Positions 48,533-58,300 of a stretch of 64,000 nucleotides of DNA are shown here, piece after piece. Source of the DNA: Betaproteobacteria bacterium (GTDB lineage: Bacteria > Pseudomonadota > Gammaproteobacteria > Burkholderiales > WYBJ01); contig WHTS01000023.1 in assembly GCA_009377585.1 (NCBI GenBank), forward strand, positions 1 through 64,000. Direction: 5' to 3'. The notes under the pieces are model-generated. The model was not told the DNA's origin, made no database searches, and saw only the letters and a program-made list of their open reading frames with translations. The translations under genes were made by a program, and so were the position numbers. Each line of letters begins with the position of its first letter. Position 1 is the stretch's first letter.

Positions 48533-49312
48533 TCAGCGCGCGAGCAGGGAATAGTCGACCGCGCGGCCGATGCCGCAACGGAATCCTTCCACCCGCAGAA
48601 CCTGCCCGGGCGTGACGTTGGCGAGGTTCACCTCCGGCCCGAAATCGCGGATGATCTGCGCGTGCTGCTGCGGGAAGCGGTAGGGGTCGACCTCGATCAG
48701 GATGTGGTCGAACCACGGTTGCTGCGGAAGTGTACGCAGCGCCTCGGCGGAGCTTTGCGCCAGCAGATCGATCTCGCATTGCTCGACGGTGACATGGTCT
48801 ATGCCGAGAGCTTGTACATCGGCGACCAGCCCGGCCACGTAATCGAAGCTCATGGGATCGACCGGATTCTTGCGGCCGAACTCGTACACCACTTTCAGGC
48901 CATGGCGCTGCAGCCGATCGATCTCGCGCCGGCGCTGGTCGCGATCGAGCGTGATGTAGTTCTCCGACAGCTCGATACCCGCCAAGCCGAGTCGATCGAG
49001 GTGGCGCATCATCTCCTCCACCTGGCCCTTCTGCCACGCGTACTCGAACAGAATGCCACCGGCGAACGGCACGATGCCGGCATCCCGATAGGCCTGGGCC
49101 GCGCGCTTGACCGTCTGCTCCGGCAACAGCAGCGCATTCATCGCGTAGATCTTGGCAAAGTCGATGTAGTCGGCCGCGCACTCGAGCAGCCCTCGAATGC
49201 CGTGCTCCCCGCCGGTCCAGCCGAACGTGTCGGGACCGAAATCGATCATCGAGGTGAGACCCCGCGTGCGCGGTTTTCTGGACCGCGGCGGCAGCGCAAA
49301 TTCGTTGCTCAT
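48533..49312 (-). CDS. Phosphosulfolactate synthase (ComA)-like protein
   Basis: A 259-residue TIM-barrel protein of the ComA family. KPRTRGLTSMIDFGPDTFGW, then AADYIDFAKIYAMNALLLPE, GIVPFAGGILFEYAWQKGQV, LGLAGIELSENYITLD, YEFGRKNP and EVNLANVTPGQVLRVEGFR align with archaeal ComA, which adds sulfite to phosphoenolpyruvate in coenzyme M synthesis. Coenzyme M genes are not nearby, so the substrate here is unknown. ATG 49312 was chosen over an open extension to 49627. The SnoaL-like gene lies directly upstream on the same strand. Confidence 0.82.
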   Translation of the reverse strand: MSNEFALPPRSRKPRTRGLTSMIDFGPDTFGWTGGEHGIRGLLECAADYIDFAKIYAMNALLLPEQTVKRAAQAYRDAGIVPFAGGILFEYAWQKGQVEEMMRHLDRLGLAGIELSENYITLDRDQRRREIDRLQRHGLKVVYEFGRKNPVDPMSFDYVAGLVADVQALGIDHVTVEQCEIDLLAQSSAEALRTLPQQPWFDHILIEVDPYRFPQQHAQIIRDFGPEVNLANVTPGQVLRVEGFRCGIGRAVDYSLLAR

Positions 49313-49340
49313 GACATTTCCCGGAAAGCGGCCGGCGGGC

Positions 49341-49778
49341 TCAGTGCAGCAGGGTGGGCGTGCTCTTTTCCGCAGGCGGTTCGACTTCGGCGTTGGCGAC
49401 CGGCGAGGCGTGATGGCCCACCATGCGCCAACCGCCGCCGGCATTCGCGTACAGGTTGGTTGCGATGACCGCGCTCGCTTGCCGGCGCTCGCCCACGAGC
49501 GTGATGTATTCGTAGACGCTGTGGACCGCGAGCAAACCGCCACGGATCTGCTGCACACCGCGCAATTGAAAACGCATGTTCGCGCCGTTGCGGAACAGCT
49601 GCCGGAACGATTCCCGTATCGCCGCAAGCCCCGTCAGCCGCGAGCCCCCAGGGTGCACGCAGAATACTTCGTCGTCCTCCGCCCAGACCGCCATCATGGC
49701 ATCGAGGTCGGCGCGCTGGAACGCTTCGTAGAACGCCTGCTCGGCTTCCTGTGGCGTGGTGAATGATGCTGCAGCCAT
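49341..49778 (-). CDS. SnoaL/ketosteroid-isomerase-like protein
   Basis: A 145-residue NTF2-like fold. EAEQAFYEAFQRADLDAMMA, VWAEDDEVFCVHPGGSRLTG and IRESFRQLF are typical of the SnoaL-like DUF4440 group; the fold ends with GGGWRMVGHHASPV. These are small dimeric pocket proteins whose ligands vary widely, so no reaction is assigned. ATG 49778 was chosen; an upstream extension to 49919 lacks homology and overlaps waaF. It may be cotranscribed with the ComA-like gene 28 bp downstream. Confidence 0.82.
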   Translation of the reverse strand: MAAASFTTPQEAEQAFYEAFQRADLDAMMAVWAEDDEVFCVHPGGSRLTGLAAIRESFRQLFRNGANMRFQLRGVQQIRGGLLAVHSVYEYITLVGERRQASAVIATNLYANAGGGWRMVGHHASPVANAEVEPPAEKSTPTLLH

Positions 49779-49863
49779 AGGCGGCGATTCTAGCAGGAGC
49801 GGCGCGAGCCCCCCGCAAACCACGTCACGCTCTGCGCCAAAGCGCACCATCCAGGCGGCGTCT

Positions 49864-50982
49864 TCAGCCGGACGTGCCGGAAGGATGCGGCAGCGCTGCA
49901 GCGGCGATGGCGGCGGCATCGCGCCATACCCGATCGGGTGCGAGATCGCGCAGGCACTTGAAGTGCCCCAGCGGACAGACGCGCTCGAAGCATGGGCTGC
50001 ACGGCAGATCGAGGCTCAGCACCCGGGCCTGCGGCGCGAGCGGCGGCGTGTAGCCCGGGCTGCTCGATCCATAAAGCGCCACCAGGGGCCGGTCGAGCGC
50101 TGCGGCGACGTGCATCAACCCGGAATCGTTGCTGACCACCACCGCGGCCAGCGACAGGAGGTCGACCGCATCGGCGAGCGTCGTGCGGCCGCACAGATTC
50201 GCGATGCCTTGCGCGTCGCAGCGGCTCGCGATTGCATCCGCGATGCTCTTGTCGTTGGCCGAACCGAACAGCCAGACCTGCGCGCCGGCGGCACGCGCGT
50301 GTCCGGCGAGCGCCGCGAAATGCTCCACCGGCCAGCGCTTCGCCTCGCCGTATTCCGCTCCGGGACAGAACGCGACCACCGGCCGTTCGGTCGCGAGCTG
50401 CAGGCGCTCGATCGCGCGCGAGCGGTTGAGCGGGTCGGCGCGCAGCCGCGGACGCGGCACAGGGCGGCGCAAGGGTGCGCCTGCCGGCTCGGCCAGAGCG
50501 GCGAAGCGCTCCACCAGAAGCGGCAGCCGTTTCTCGTCCAGGCGCCTTATATCGTTCAGCACGCCCGAGCGCAGCTCGCCGCGGTAGCCGGTGCGCACGG
50601 CAATGTGGGCGAAAAACGGCGGCAACGCGGACTTGAGCGAATTGGGCAGGATGATGGCGCGATGGTAGTGCCGTTCGCGCAGCGCCAGACCCAGACGGCG
50701 GCGCGCGAACACCTTCAGCTCGCCGTGCCGGAACGGATTCTCGATGACGTCGTTCACTTCGGGCATGCGGCGGACCAGGGAGGCGGTCCAGGGCGGGGCC
50801 AGCACGTCGAGCGCAAGCTGCGGCGAGCGCTCGCGCAGCCGCATGAACAGCGGTTGCGCCAGAACCGTATCGCCAACCCAGGAAGGTCCAACCACCAGCA
50901 CGCGCGTCGCCGTGGCGGTTGCCGTCCCGCGCGCGTGCAGCGCCGCGCCTCGCCCGTTAGTGCCCGCGGTGTCCGCCTTCAC
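49864..50982 (-). CDS. waaF: ADP-heptose:LPS heptosyltransferase II
   Basis: A 372-residue GT9-family glycosyltransferase that adds the second heptose to the LPS inner core. RVLVVGPSWVGDTVLAQPLF, IILPNSLKSALPPFFA, VAFCPGAEYGEAKRWPVEHF, VVVSNDSGLMHVAAALDRP and LYGSSSPGYTPPL are diagnostic, as is the SLDLPCSPCFERVCPLGHFK cluster. The N-terminal 25 residues are Ala/Thr-rich and the start may be internal. It overlaps the zinc-finger gene by 26 bases. Confidence 0.93.
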   Translation of the reverse strand: MKADTAGTNGRGAALHARGTATATATRVLVVGPSWVGDTVLAQPLFMRLRERSPQLALDVLAPPWTASLVRRMPEVNDVIENPFRHGELKVFARRRLGLALRERHYHRAIILPNSLKSALPPFFAHIAVRTGYRGELRSGVLNDIRRLDEKRLPLLVERFAALAEPAGAPLRRPVPRPRLRADPLNRSRAIERLQLATERPVVAFCPGAEYGEAKRWPVEHFAALAGHARAAGAQVWLFGSANDKSIADAIASRCDAQGIANLCGRTTLADAVDLLSLAAVVVSNDSGLMHVAAALDRPLVALYGSSSPGYTPPLAPQARVLSLDLPCSPCFERVCPLGHFKCLRDLAPDRVWRDAAAIAAAALPHPSGTSG

Positions 50983-51160
50983 CCTGGTACGAGAAGCGGG
51001 TGCCGCAATAGGGACACATCGCCTCGCCGGTACGCTCGATATCGAGAAACACGCGCGGATGCGAGTTCCACAGCAGCATCGCGGGCGTCGGACAGTGCAG
51101 CGGCAAGTCCTTGTCCGTGACCTCGATGCAGGCTGGCGTGCGAACCGTGTCGTCGTTCAT
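50957..51160 (-). CDS. CHCC zinc-finger domain protein
   Basis: A 67-residue protein with the zf-CHCC pattern: LPLHCPTPAMLLWNSHPRVF supplies Cys and His and MCPYCGTRFSYQGEG the last two Cys. It resembles the C-terminal part of mitochondrial complex I subunit NDUFS6 and is commonly found between ilvE and waaF in betaproteobacteria. Whether it acts in complex I here is unproven. It is 11 bp after ilvE. Confidence 0.85.
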   Translation of the reverse strand: MNDDTVRTPACIEVTDKDLPLHCPTPAMLLWNSHPRVFLDIERTGEAMCPYCGTRFSYQGEGGHRGH

Positions 51161-51171
51161 GATGGCGGCGA

Positions 51172-52098
51172 TCAGGCGGCGACCGGGGTGTTCCAGTCGC
51201 GGTGGTTCTGCGCGCGTCCGCCCACGCAGTCGAAGAACATCTTCTGCAGTTTTTCGGTGACAGGGCCGCGGCGGCCGACTCCGATCGTGCGGCTGTCGAG
51301 CTCCCGGATCGGGGTGACCTCGGCCGCGGTGCCGGTGAAGAACGCTTCGTCGGCGCTGTACACCTCGTCGCGCGTGATGCGCTTGGCGATCACCTCGATG
51401 CCCGCTTCCTGTGCGAGCGTGATCACGGCATCGCGCGTGATGCCTTCGAGCGCGGAGGTGAGCTCGGGTTCGTACAGTTTTCCGCTGCGCACGATGAAGA
51501 TGTTCTCGCCCGAACCTTCGGCGACGAAGCCGTCGACATCGAGCAGCAGCGCTTCGTCGTAGCCGTCCTGGTGCGCTTCCTGGTTGGCGAGAATCGAGTT
51601 CATGTACGTACCGACCGATTTGGCGCGGCACATCGTGACATTGACGTGGTGGCGGGCATAGGACGAGGTCTTGACACGGATACCCTCTTCCAGCGCCTCG
51701 GGGCCGAGGTAGGCCCCCCAGGCCCAGGCGGCGATCGCCACGTGCACCGAGCACTTGGCGGTGTTGATGCCCATCGCTTCCGAGCCGTAGAAGGCGATCG
51801 GGCGGATGTAGCACTCGTCGAGCTTGTTGGCGCGCACCACTTCGCGCTGCGCTTCGAAGATCGTGCTCTTGTCGTAAGGAATCTTCATGCCGTTGATGTG
51901 CGCCGAGCGGAACAGCCGGTCGGTATGCTCGCGCAGCCGGAATACGGCAGTTCCCTGCGAGGTCTTGTAGGCGCGCACGCCTTCGAATACGCCCATGCCG
52001 TAATGCAGCGTATGCGTGAGCACGTGAGTGGTCGCCTCGCGCCATGGCCGTAGCTTGCCGTCCTGCCAGATCCAGCCGTCGCGATCGGCCATCGACAT
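51172..52098 (-). CDS. ilvE: Branched-chain amino acid aminotransferase
   Basis: Class IV PLP aminotransferase for the last step of Ile, Leu and Val synthesis. [16 protein letters not shown] starts the fold; the PLP lysine is K160 in [33 protein letters not shown] and [19 protein letters not shown] follow, with [20 protein letters not shown] near the end. Length 308. It heads the minus-strand ilvE-zf-CHCC-waaF run. Confidence 0.95.
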   Translation of the reverse strand: MSMADRDGWIWQDGKLRPWREATTHVLTHTLHYGMGVFEGVRAYKTSQGTAVFRLREHTDRLFRSAHINGMKIPYDKSTIFEAQREVVRANKLDECYIRPIAFYGSEAMGINTAKCSVHVAIAAWAWGAYLGPEALEEGIRVKTSSYARHHVNVTMCRAKSVGTYMNSILANQEAHQDGYDEALLLDVDGFVAEGSGENIFIVRSGKLYEPELTSALEGITRDAVITLAQEAGIEVIAKRITRDEVYSADEAFFTGTAAEVTPIRELDSRTIGVGRRGPVTEKLQKMFFDCVGGRAQNHRDWNTPVAA

Positions 52099-52249
52099 GG
52101 TACAACTCCCTGCAGCGGAAAACAGAAATTCTAGCCGAATTCGCCTCGCGGCGACGCATCGCCGTGGCGCTTGGTATGGTCCAAATTAGGACCATACGTG
52201 GCGTTTTCGGCGCTTGCGCCGCATTCCGAGCGGATCGGCAATGCGATCT

Positions 52250-54973
52250 TTACGGCGCGAAAACCCGATCCCACAGTCGCCGCACCGAGTCGATCTCGGT
52301 TGCCACGCTAGCCGGGTCGACGCGGGCGTAACGCTCACCGCGAAGCCGCAATGCGTGCTGCAGTTGCCGGTAGCGGCGGTAGGCGGCGTGCACGGCCTGC
52401 GCATCCGAAGCCGGGATCAGCCCCAGCGCGGCGGCGCGCATGATCAGGGCAAGATTGCCGATATTGGCCGTGAGCTCGGCGTGGCGCGCGGAGTGCGCCA
52501 GGACGAGATACTGGACCATGAACTCGACATCGATGATGCCGCCGCGATCGTGCTTCAGGTCGAAAGCCGCGCTCGTGTTCGGATGCGCATCGAGCATCTT
52601 CGCGCGCATGGCGACGATTTCGCGCTGAAGCTCGCCCACGTCGCGTTGGCTGCGCAGGATCTCCACACGCAACGCTTCGAAGCGGCGCCCGATTGCCGCA
52701 TCGCCCGCGACGTGACGGGCGCGCGTGAGCGCCTGGTGCTCCCACACCCAGGCCTTGTCGCGCTGGTAGGCGACGAAGGCTTCGAGCGGGCTTACCAGCA
52801 GGCCGCTCGCGCCGTCGGGCCGCAGGCGCAGATCGGTTTCGTACAAGATGCCGGCCGGCGTAACCGTCGTCAGCCACGTGTTGATGCGCAGCGCATAACG
52901 CGCGTAGACTTCTGCGGCCTGGCCGGTGTCGTCATCGTAGAGAAATATGATGTCGAGGTCGGACGCATAGCCGAGCTCCTTGCCGCCGAGCTTGCCGTAG
53001 CCGACGATTGCGAAGCGCGGCTCGGGCCGATGGCGCACGCGCAGGTGCTCCCAGGCGAGCCGCATGACCGAGTCCAGGCAGGCACAAGCCAGATCGCTCA
53101 GGTGATCGCTGAGCGTCTCCAAAGGCAACCCACCGGCCAGATCCTGCACCAGCAGGCGAAAGGTCTGCGCATGCTTGAAGTGGCGCAGGGCATCCATCTG
53201 CCCCTCCATGTCGCCGGCGTGTTCGCTCAATTGCGTTTCAAGAGCGCGCACCATGCCGGCCAGATCGGGCGCGGCGGCAGCCGCCCGATTGTCCAGCAGC
53301 TCGTCCAGCAGAATCGGGTGCTGCCCCAGATACTGCGCGGCCCAGCGGCTTGCCGCGGCCAGGTTGGCGACCGCCGCCAGAGCCTGCGGATACTCCACCA
53401 GCAACGCGAGGTAGGACTCGCGCCGGCCGATGTTTTCGATCAGATCGAGCAGGCTCTCGGCCGCCGCATCCCGATCGTGCAGTCGGGCCGCGGTTTCCAG
53501 CACGCGCGGCAGCAGGACGTCGATGCGCGTCTGACCGGAAGCCGGCATCTGCCGATAGCGGCTGCCGGTGCGCATCCCGGTCACGCGCGCCGCGAGCGCG
53601 TCCGCACGCGCGTAGCCCAGTTGCACGAGCTGCTGGCCGAGCACGCCGCCCTGGGCCTCGATCGCCGCCGACGGCAAGCCGGGCGCGGCCACGGCCGCAG
53701 CAGTCGAGCCTTCGTCCGGCGCCCGCCCGCTGGCTGCGAAAATCTGCTCGAAGTGATGCGACACGGCCCGGCGATGCGCATCCAGCGCGTCCAGCATGGC
53801 CGGCCAATCCTGCATGCTCATCGCCTGCGCGATCAACGCGCGATCTTCGTTGCTGCGCGGCAGCGACTGCGTCTGCTGGTCGTCGAGATATTGCAGCCGG
53901 TGCTCCAGGCGGCGCAGGAATTCATACGCCTGCGCGAGCTCGGCTGCAGCCGCCGCAGGCAATAGCGCGCGTTCGGCCAGCAGCCGCAGCACTTCGAGCG
54001 TGGGCTGCGTGCGCAGCGCCGCCTCGCGGCCACCGCGGATCAGCTGGAACAGTTGGGCGATGAACTCGATTTCCCGAATGCCGCCGGGACCGAGCTTGAT
54101 GTCGTCGGCCATGTCGCGCCGGTTCACTTCCTGGCGGATCTGCGCATGCAGGCTTCGCATCGAGGCGAGCGCGCCGTAGTCGAGGTGGCGGCGGAAGACG
54201 AACGGCCGCACCAGCGCGGCGAGCTCGCCCTCGCGCCCGCCGCGGATCAGGCGCGCCTTGATCCAGGCGTAACGCTCCCACTCGCGTCCCTGGGTGATGA
54301 AGTAGCTCTCCAGCATGGCGAGGTTGCACACCAGTGGCCCCGAATCCCCGTAGGGCCGCAGGCGCATGTCGACGCGGAACACGAACCCGTCCGCGGTGAT
54401 CTCACCCAGCGCGGCGATCAGTTTGCGCGCGATCCGGGTGAACAACTCGGAATTGCTGATGGACCTGGCGCCACGCGTTTCGCCCTCTTCGCCGTGAAGG
54501 AACACCAGGTCGATATCGGACGACACGTTGAGCTCGCAGCCGCCGAGCTTCCCCATGCCGACCACCATGAGGTGCTGCGTGCTGCCGTCCGGGGCCGTGG
54601 GGCTGCCGTATTGGGTCGCGGTCCAGGCTTCGATCCGGGTGCAGGCTTCGTCGAGAGCGGTGTCGGCCAGGGCGGTCATGGTCGAGGTCACTTCGTCGAG
54701 GTCGGCCCAGCCCGCCAGATCGCGCACGATGAGCGTGAGCAGCACGCGCTTGCGCAGCTCGCGTAAGGTAGCCATCAGCGCGGTTTCGTCGAATGGCTCG
54801 GCCGCGCGAATGAAATTGCGCATGGCTTGCGCGGTAAACGCACGGGCGGCGTCGAGCGTTTGCAGCAACGCCGGCTGGCTCGCAGCCGTGCGGCGCGCGT
54901 AGCGGCTCAATCGGCACGCGCGCTCGATCGCGCCGGAGGCTGCATCGGGTCCGGTGTTGGCTGCGGGCATCAT
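52250..54973 (-). CDS. glnE: Bifunctional glutamine synthetase adenylyltransferase/adenylyl-removing enzyme
   Basis: A 907-residue protein that adds and removes AMP on glutamine synthetase in response to PII. Two nucleotidyltransferase domains are visible: the N-terminal adenylyl-removing one with MGKLGGCELNVSSDIDLVFL and the C-terminal adenylyltransferase one with YGKLGGKELGYASDLDIIF. RVDMRLRPYGDSGPLV and ETDLRLRPDGASGLLV each follow their domain. LGPGGIREIEFIAQLFQL is also typical. ATG 54973 (or 54970) is the likely start; the open frame continues upstream to 55072. Confidence 0.95.
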   Translation of the reverse strand: MMPAANTGPDAASGAIERACRLSRYARRTAASQPALLQTLDAARAFTAQAMRNFIRAAEPFDETALMATLRELRKRVLLTLIVRDLAGWADLDEVTSTMTALADTALDEACTRIEAWTATQYGSPTAPDGSTQHLMVVGMGKLGGCELNVSSDIDLVFLHGEEGETRGARSISNSELFTRIARKLIAALGEITADGFVFRVDMRLRPYGDSGPLVCNLAMLESYFITQGREWERYAWIKARLIRGGREGELAALVRPFVFRRHLDYGALASMRSLHAQIRQEVNRRDMADDIKLGPGGIREIEFIAQLFQLIRGGREAALRTQPTLEVLRLLAERALLPAAAAAELAQAYEFLRRLEHRLQYLDDQQTQSLPRSNEDRALIAQAMSMQDWPAMLDALDAHRRAVSHHFEQIFAASGRAPDEGSTAAAVAAPGLPSAAIEAQGGVLGQQLVQLGYARADALAARVTGMRTGSRYRQMPASGQTRIDVLLPRVLETAARLHDRDAAAESLLDLIENIGRRESYLALLVEYPQALAAVANLAAASRWAAQYLGQHPILLDELLDNRAAAAAPDLAGMVRALETQLSEHAGDMEGQMDALRHFKHAQTFRLLVQDLAGGLPLETLSDHLSDLACACLDSVMRLAWEHLRVRHRPEPRFAIVGYGKLGGKELGYASDLDIIFLYDDDTGQAAEVYARYALRINTWLTTVTPAGILYETDLRLRPDGASGLLVSPLEAFVAYQRDKAWVWEHQALTRARHVAGDAAIGRRFEALRVEILRSQRDVGELQREIVAMRAKMLDAHPNTSAAFDLKHDRGGIIDVEFMVQYLVLAHSARHAELTANIGNLALIMRAAALGLIPASDAQAVHAAYRRYRQLQHALRLRGERYARVDPASVATEIDSVRRLWDRVFAP

Positions 54974-55325
54974 TGCTTTTGAGGTTACAATGAAATTCCT
55001 TGCGCAAGTCCGTCCATTGTACTGAGCATGCGAGAAGTTTTCGGGCGCTCGCTCGCTGGGCGATTGACACACGGTCGTCGGCTGGGCTGACGACTTTCAC
55101 ACTCCACAGTAGTGTCCTGAGTCCGAAATTCGCCGCGCAAAAGATGCCGAGAATCGACGCCATACATTGTCGTGAATCCTCGCCAGGTGTCCAACCTGGC
55201 TGCGGTTCACTTCGCGTCTGGCGCCGATTTCGACACTTTTGCCACGCTCGGGCGCGGGGCATACGATCGGGATTGCAGCATCGAATCCCGGACTCAGGAC
55301 ACTGCGAGCTACGGCGGATTTCGAG
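54974..55325. other. glnE-yhdP divergent gap filled mostly by a MITE-like element
   Basis: Of these 352 bp, 193 belong to the element at 55111-55303. The remaining 137 bp on the glnE side hold no recognised promoter; yhdP starts 22 bp after the element, so its promoter is probably within the element. Confidence 0.6.
55111..55303. mobile_element. MITE-like element with 22-bp terminal inverted repeats
   Basis: The left end (55111-55132, AGTGTCCTGAGTCCGAAATT then CG) is the inverse of the right end (55282-55303) with two mismatches. Inside lies a nested stem CCAGGT/ACCTGG flanked by GTGAA/TTCAC. No ORF has a recognisable product and no target-site duplication is clear. Single-end relatives occur at 20438-20469 and 31579-31610. 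Confidence 0.7.
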
Positions 55326-58300
55326 GTGTTACGGCGCATCGGCCGGCTGATCTTCAAGCTCATCCCGCTCTGGTCGTGGCGCGTCGGACTTTACGCAACG
55401 CTTACTGCGATGCTGCTGGCCGGCGGTTCGATCCTCGGCTTGCGCTATTGGGTGCTGCCGAACATCGATGCGTATCGAGGCCATCTCGAGCGCATCATGA
55501 GCTCGGCCACGGGCCAGCGCATCGCCATAGGGGAAGTGCGCGCCGACTGGCGCGGGTTTCGGCCGCAATTCACGCTGCTCGATGTCACCGTCTATGACGA
55601 TGCGGGTAGGCCCGGGCTCGAGCTGGGCCGGATCGAGAGCTCACTTGCGTGGACAACGCTGTTCTTCCTCGAGCCCCGCTTCCATTCGTTCCGGATCGAT
55701 CGGCCTCACCTCGCGATTCGCCGCGCCGCCGACGGCGTCATCTCGATCGGCGCCATCGAACTACGCAAGACCGAAGGCGGCGGGGGGCTCGCAGACTGGG
55801 TCCTGCGCCAGCCGGCGCTGGCGATATCCGGCGCCAGCGTATCGTGGCTGGACGAGCAAAGGCAGGCGCCGGAGCTCAAGCTCGAACAGGTCCGGCTGCG
55901 GCTGCAGAACGAGTTCTACCGCCACCGCTTCGGCCTGCAGGCGGTCGGGCCGGCCGGGGTGCTCGGCGCCGTGGATCTGCGAGGAAACCTCTCGGGCCGC
56001 AGCGTGCGCGACCTGCAGCAATGGGAAGGCCAGATCTATCTGCGGCTCGACGATGCGGACCTGGCCGCGCACAAACAGTGGGTCGACCTGCCGATCGACA
56101 TCGCGCGCGGCCAGGGCGCGCTGCGGCTATGGGTGGATATTGCAGCCGAACGCGTAACCGCGGTGACGGCCGACGTGCACCTTGCCGCGGTAACCGCCAC
56201 GTTAGCGCCGGGCCTGCAGCCGCTGGAACTGAACGAGCTTGCGGGACGTGTGGGCTGGCGCGGATGGCGCTCGGGGTTCGAAGTGTCTGCGCGCCAACTC
56301 GGCGCCTCCGCGCCGGACGGAGAAAGTTTTCGCGCCGCCGATTTCACCCTGCGCAAGTTCGAGGCGCAGGGCGCCAAGCCGGCCGGTGGCCAGATGAAGG
56401 CGAACGTGCTCGACCTCGGCGCCTTGGCGCATTTCGCCGAGCACTTGCCGATCGACGAGGGCATTCGCAAAGATCTCGCGCGCTACGCGCCGCGCGGCAT
56501 CGTCTCGGGTGTCGACGCAAGCTGGAGCGGAGCGTGGCCGCCGGCGCAGTTCGCGGTCAAGGCGCGCTTCGAACAGTTGGGCGTGGCGCCGGTCGGCTCG
56601 CTGCCGGGACTTGCCAACGTATCGGGGAGCCTGGAGGCGAACGAGAAGCGAGGCGCGATCACGCTGACCAACCGCGACATGCGCATCGACCTGCCGCGCA
56701 CCTTCGCCGAGCCGCTGCAGTTCGATTCGCTCGCCGGGCAGGTGACCTGGACCGCGAACGCCGGCCGCTACGATATCCGCTTCGCCCGGCTCGATTTCAG
56801 CAATGCCGATCTGGAAGGCAGCTTGCACGGCACGTATCGTATCGGGGCCGAAGGCCTGGGCAGCGCCGATCTGACGGGCAACCTCACCCGCGCCGATGCG
56901 CGTCGCGTCGCGCATTACCTTCCGCTCGTGGTCGGCGAATCCACGCGCGAGTGGGTGCGCAGCGCCGTCGTCGCGGGCCATTCGCAGGACGTGAAGTGGC
57001 GTCTGCAGGGAAACCTGTCCGATTTTCCCTTTCATGGACGCGAGGGAACGTTCGAGGTGTTGGCGAAGGCGCGCGACGGCATCCTCGAGTACGCAACCGG
57101 GTGGCCGCGGATCGAGAACATCGCAGCCGAGATCCATTTCAAGGGCAACCGCCTCGAGGTCCGCTCGTCGGCGGCCAACATCCTCGGCACGCAGTTGACG
57201 CGGGTGCAGGCCGTGATCCCCGACCTGGTCGGTCCCTACGAAGTCATCGAGGCCACGGGGGACGCGGAAGGACCCAGCAGCGAGTTCATGCGCTTCGTCA
57301 ACGCGAGCCCGGTCGCCGACAAGATCGATCACTTCATCGACGGCATGGAAGCGCAAGGGCGCGGCCAGCTCGCTCTGAAGCTTATCTTGCCGCTGCGCGA
57401 GCTGGAGAAGTCCCGCGTCGATGGCAGCTACCGCTTCCTGGCCAATCGGCTGCGCGTGGACAACGACTTGCCGCCGCTCGAGAACGTCGACGGGCGGCTG
57501 AACTTCACCGAGAGCACGGTTCAGGGCCAGAACATCGCTGCGCAGATCTTCGGCGGCCCGGCGACCATCGCGTTCGATACGCGCGACGGCGCGGTGTTCG
57601 CGGCCGCGAACGGCCGAGCCACCATCGAGGCGTTGCGCAGGAGCATCGAGAGCCCGCTGCTGCAGGCATTCAGCGGCGCCGCGGACTGGCGCAGCAGCCT
57701 GCAGGTGCGCGCCAAGACTGCTGAGTTCGTCGTCGAATCGAGCCTCGAAGGCGTCGCTTCGACTTTGCCGGCGCCATTTGCCAAGGCGGCCGACGAGGTG
57801 GTGCCGGTGCGCATCGAACGCCGGCTCGCCGGCGCGGCGGGGGACACGATCCAAGTCAGCTTGAGCAAGACGCTTTCGGCCAATATCGCCCGCCGCCGCG
57901 ACGGGCAACAGTTCGTGGTCGAACAGGCTGCGATCGGATTGGGCGGCGTCGAACCGCCGGCCGCAGAAGGGCCCGGCATCTGGCTGCGCGGCACGCTGGC
58001 GCACGTCGACGCCGACCGCTGGCGCGCGTTTCTGGCCGGCGGCGAAGCGTCCGGGTCGAACAAGCTAGCCGTCATGGCCGCCGATTTGAAATTCGGCACG
58101 CTGGACGCGTTCGACCGGCGTTTCAACGACGTCTCGGTGAACGCGCGCCAGGCCGATGAGTGGCGGTTGCGCGTTTCCGCGCGCGAATTCGCCGGCCAGA
58201 TCGACTGGCAAGCGCGCGACCAGGGTCGGATCGTCGCACGCCTGCAGCGACTGGCGTTGCCGGCCGCATCCGACAGTGCCGGTGCGGATGCAACCGACCC

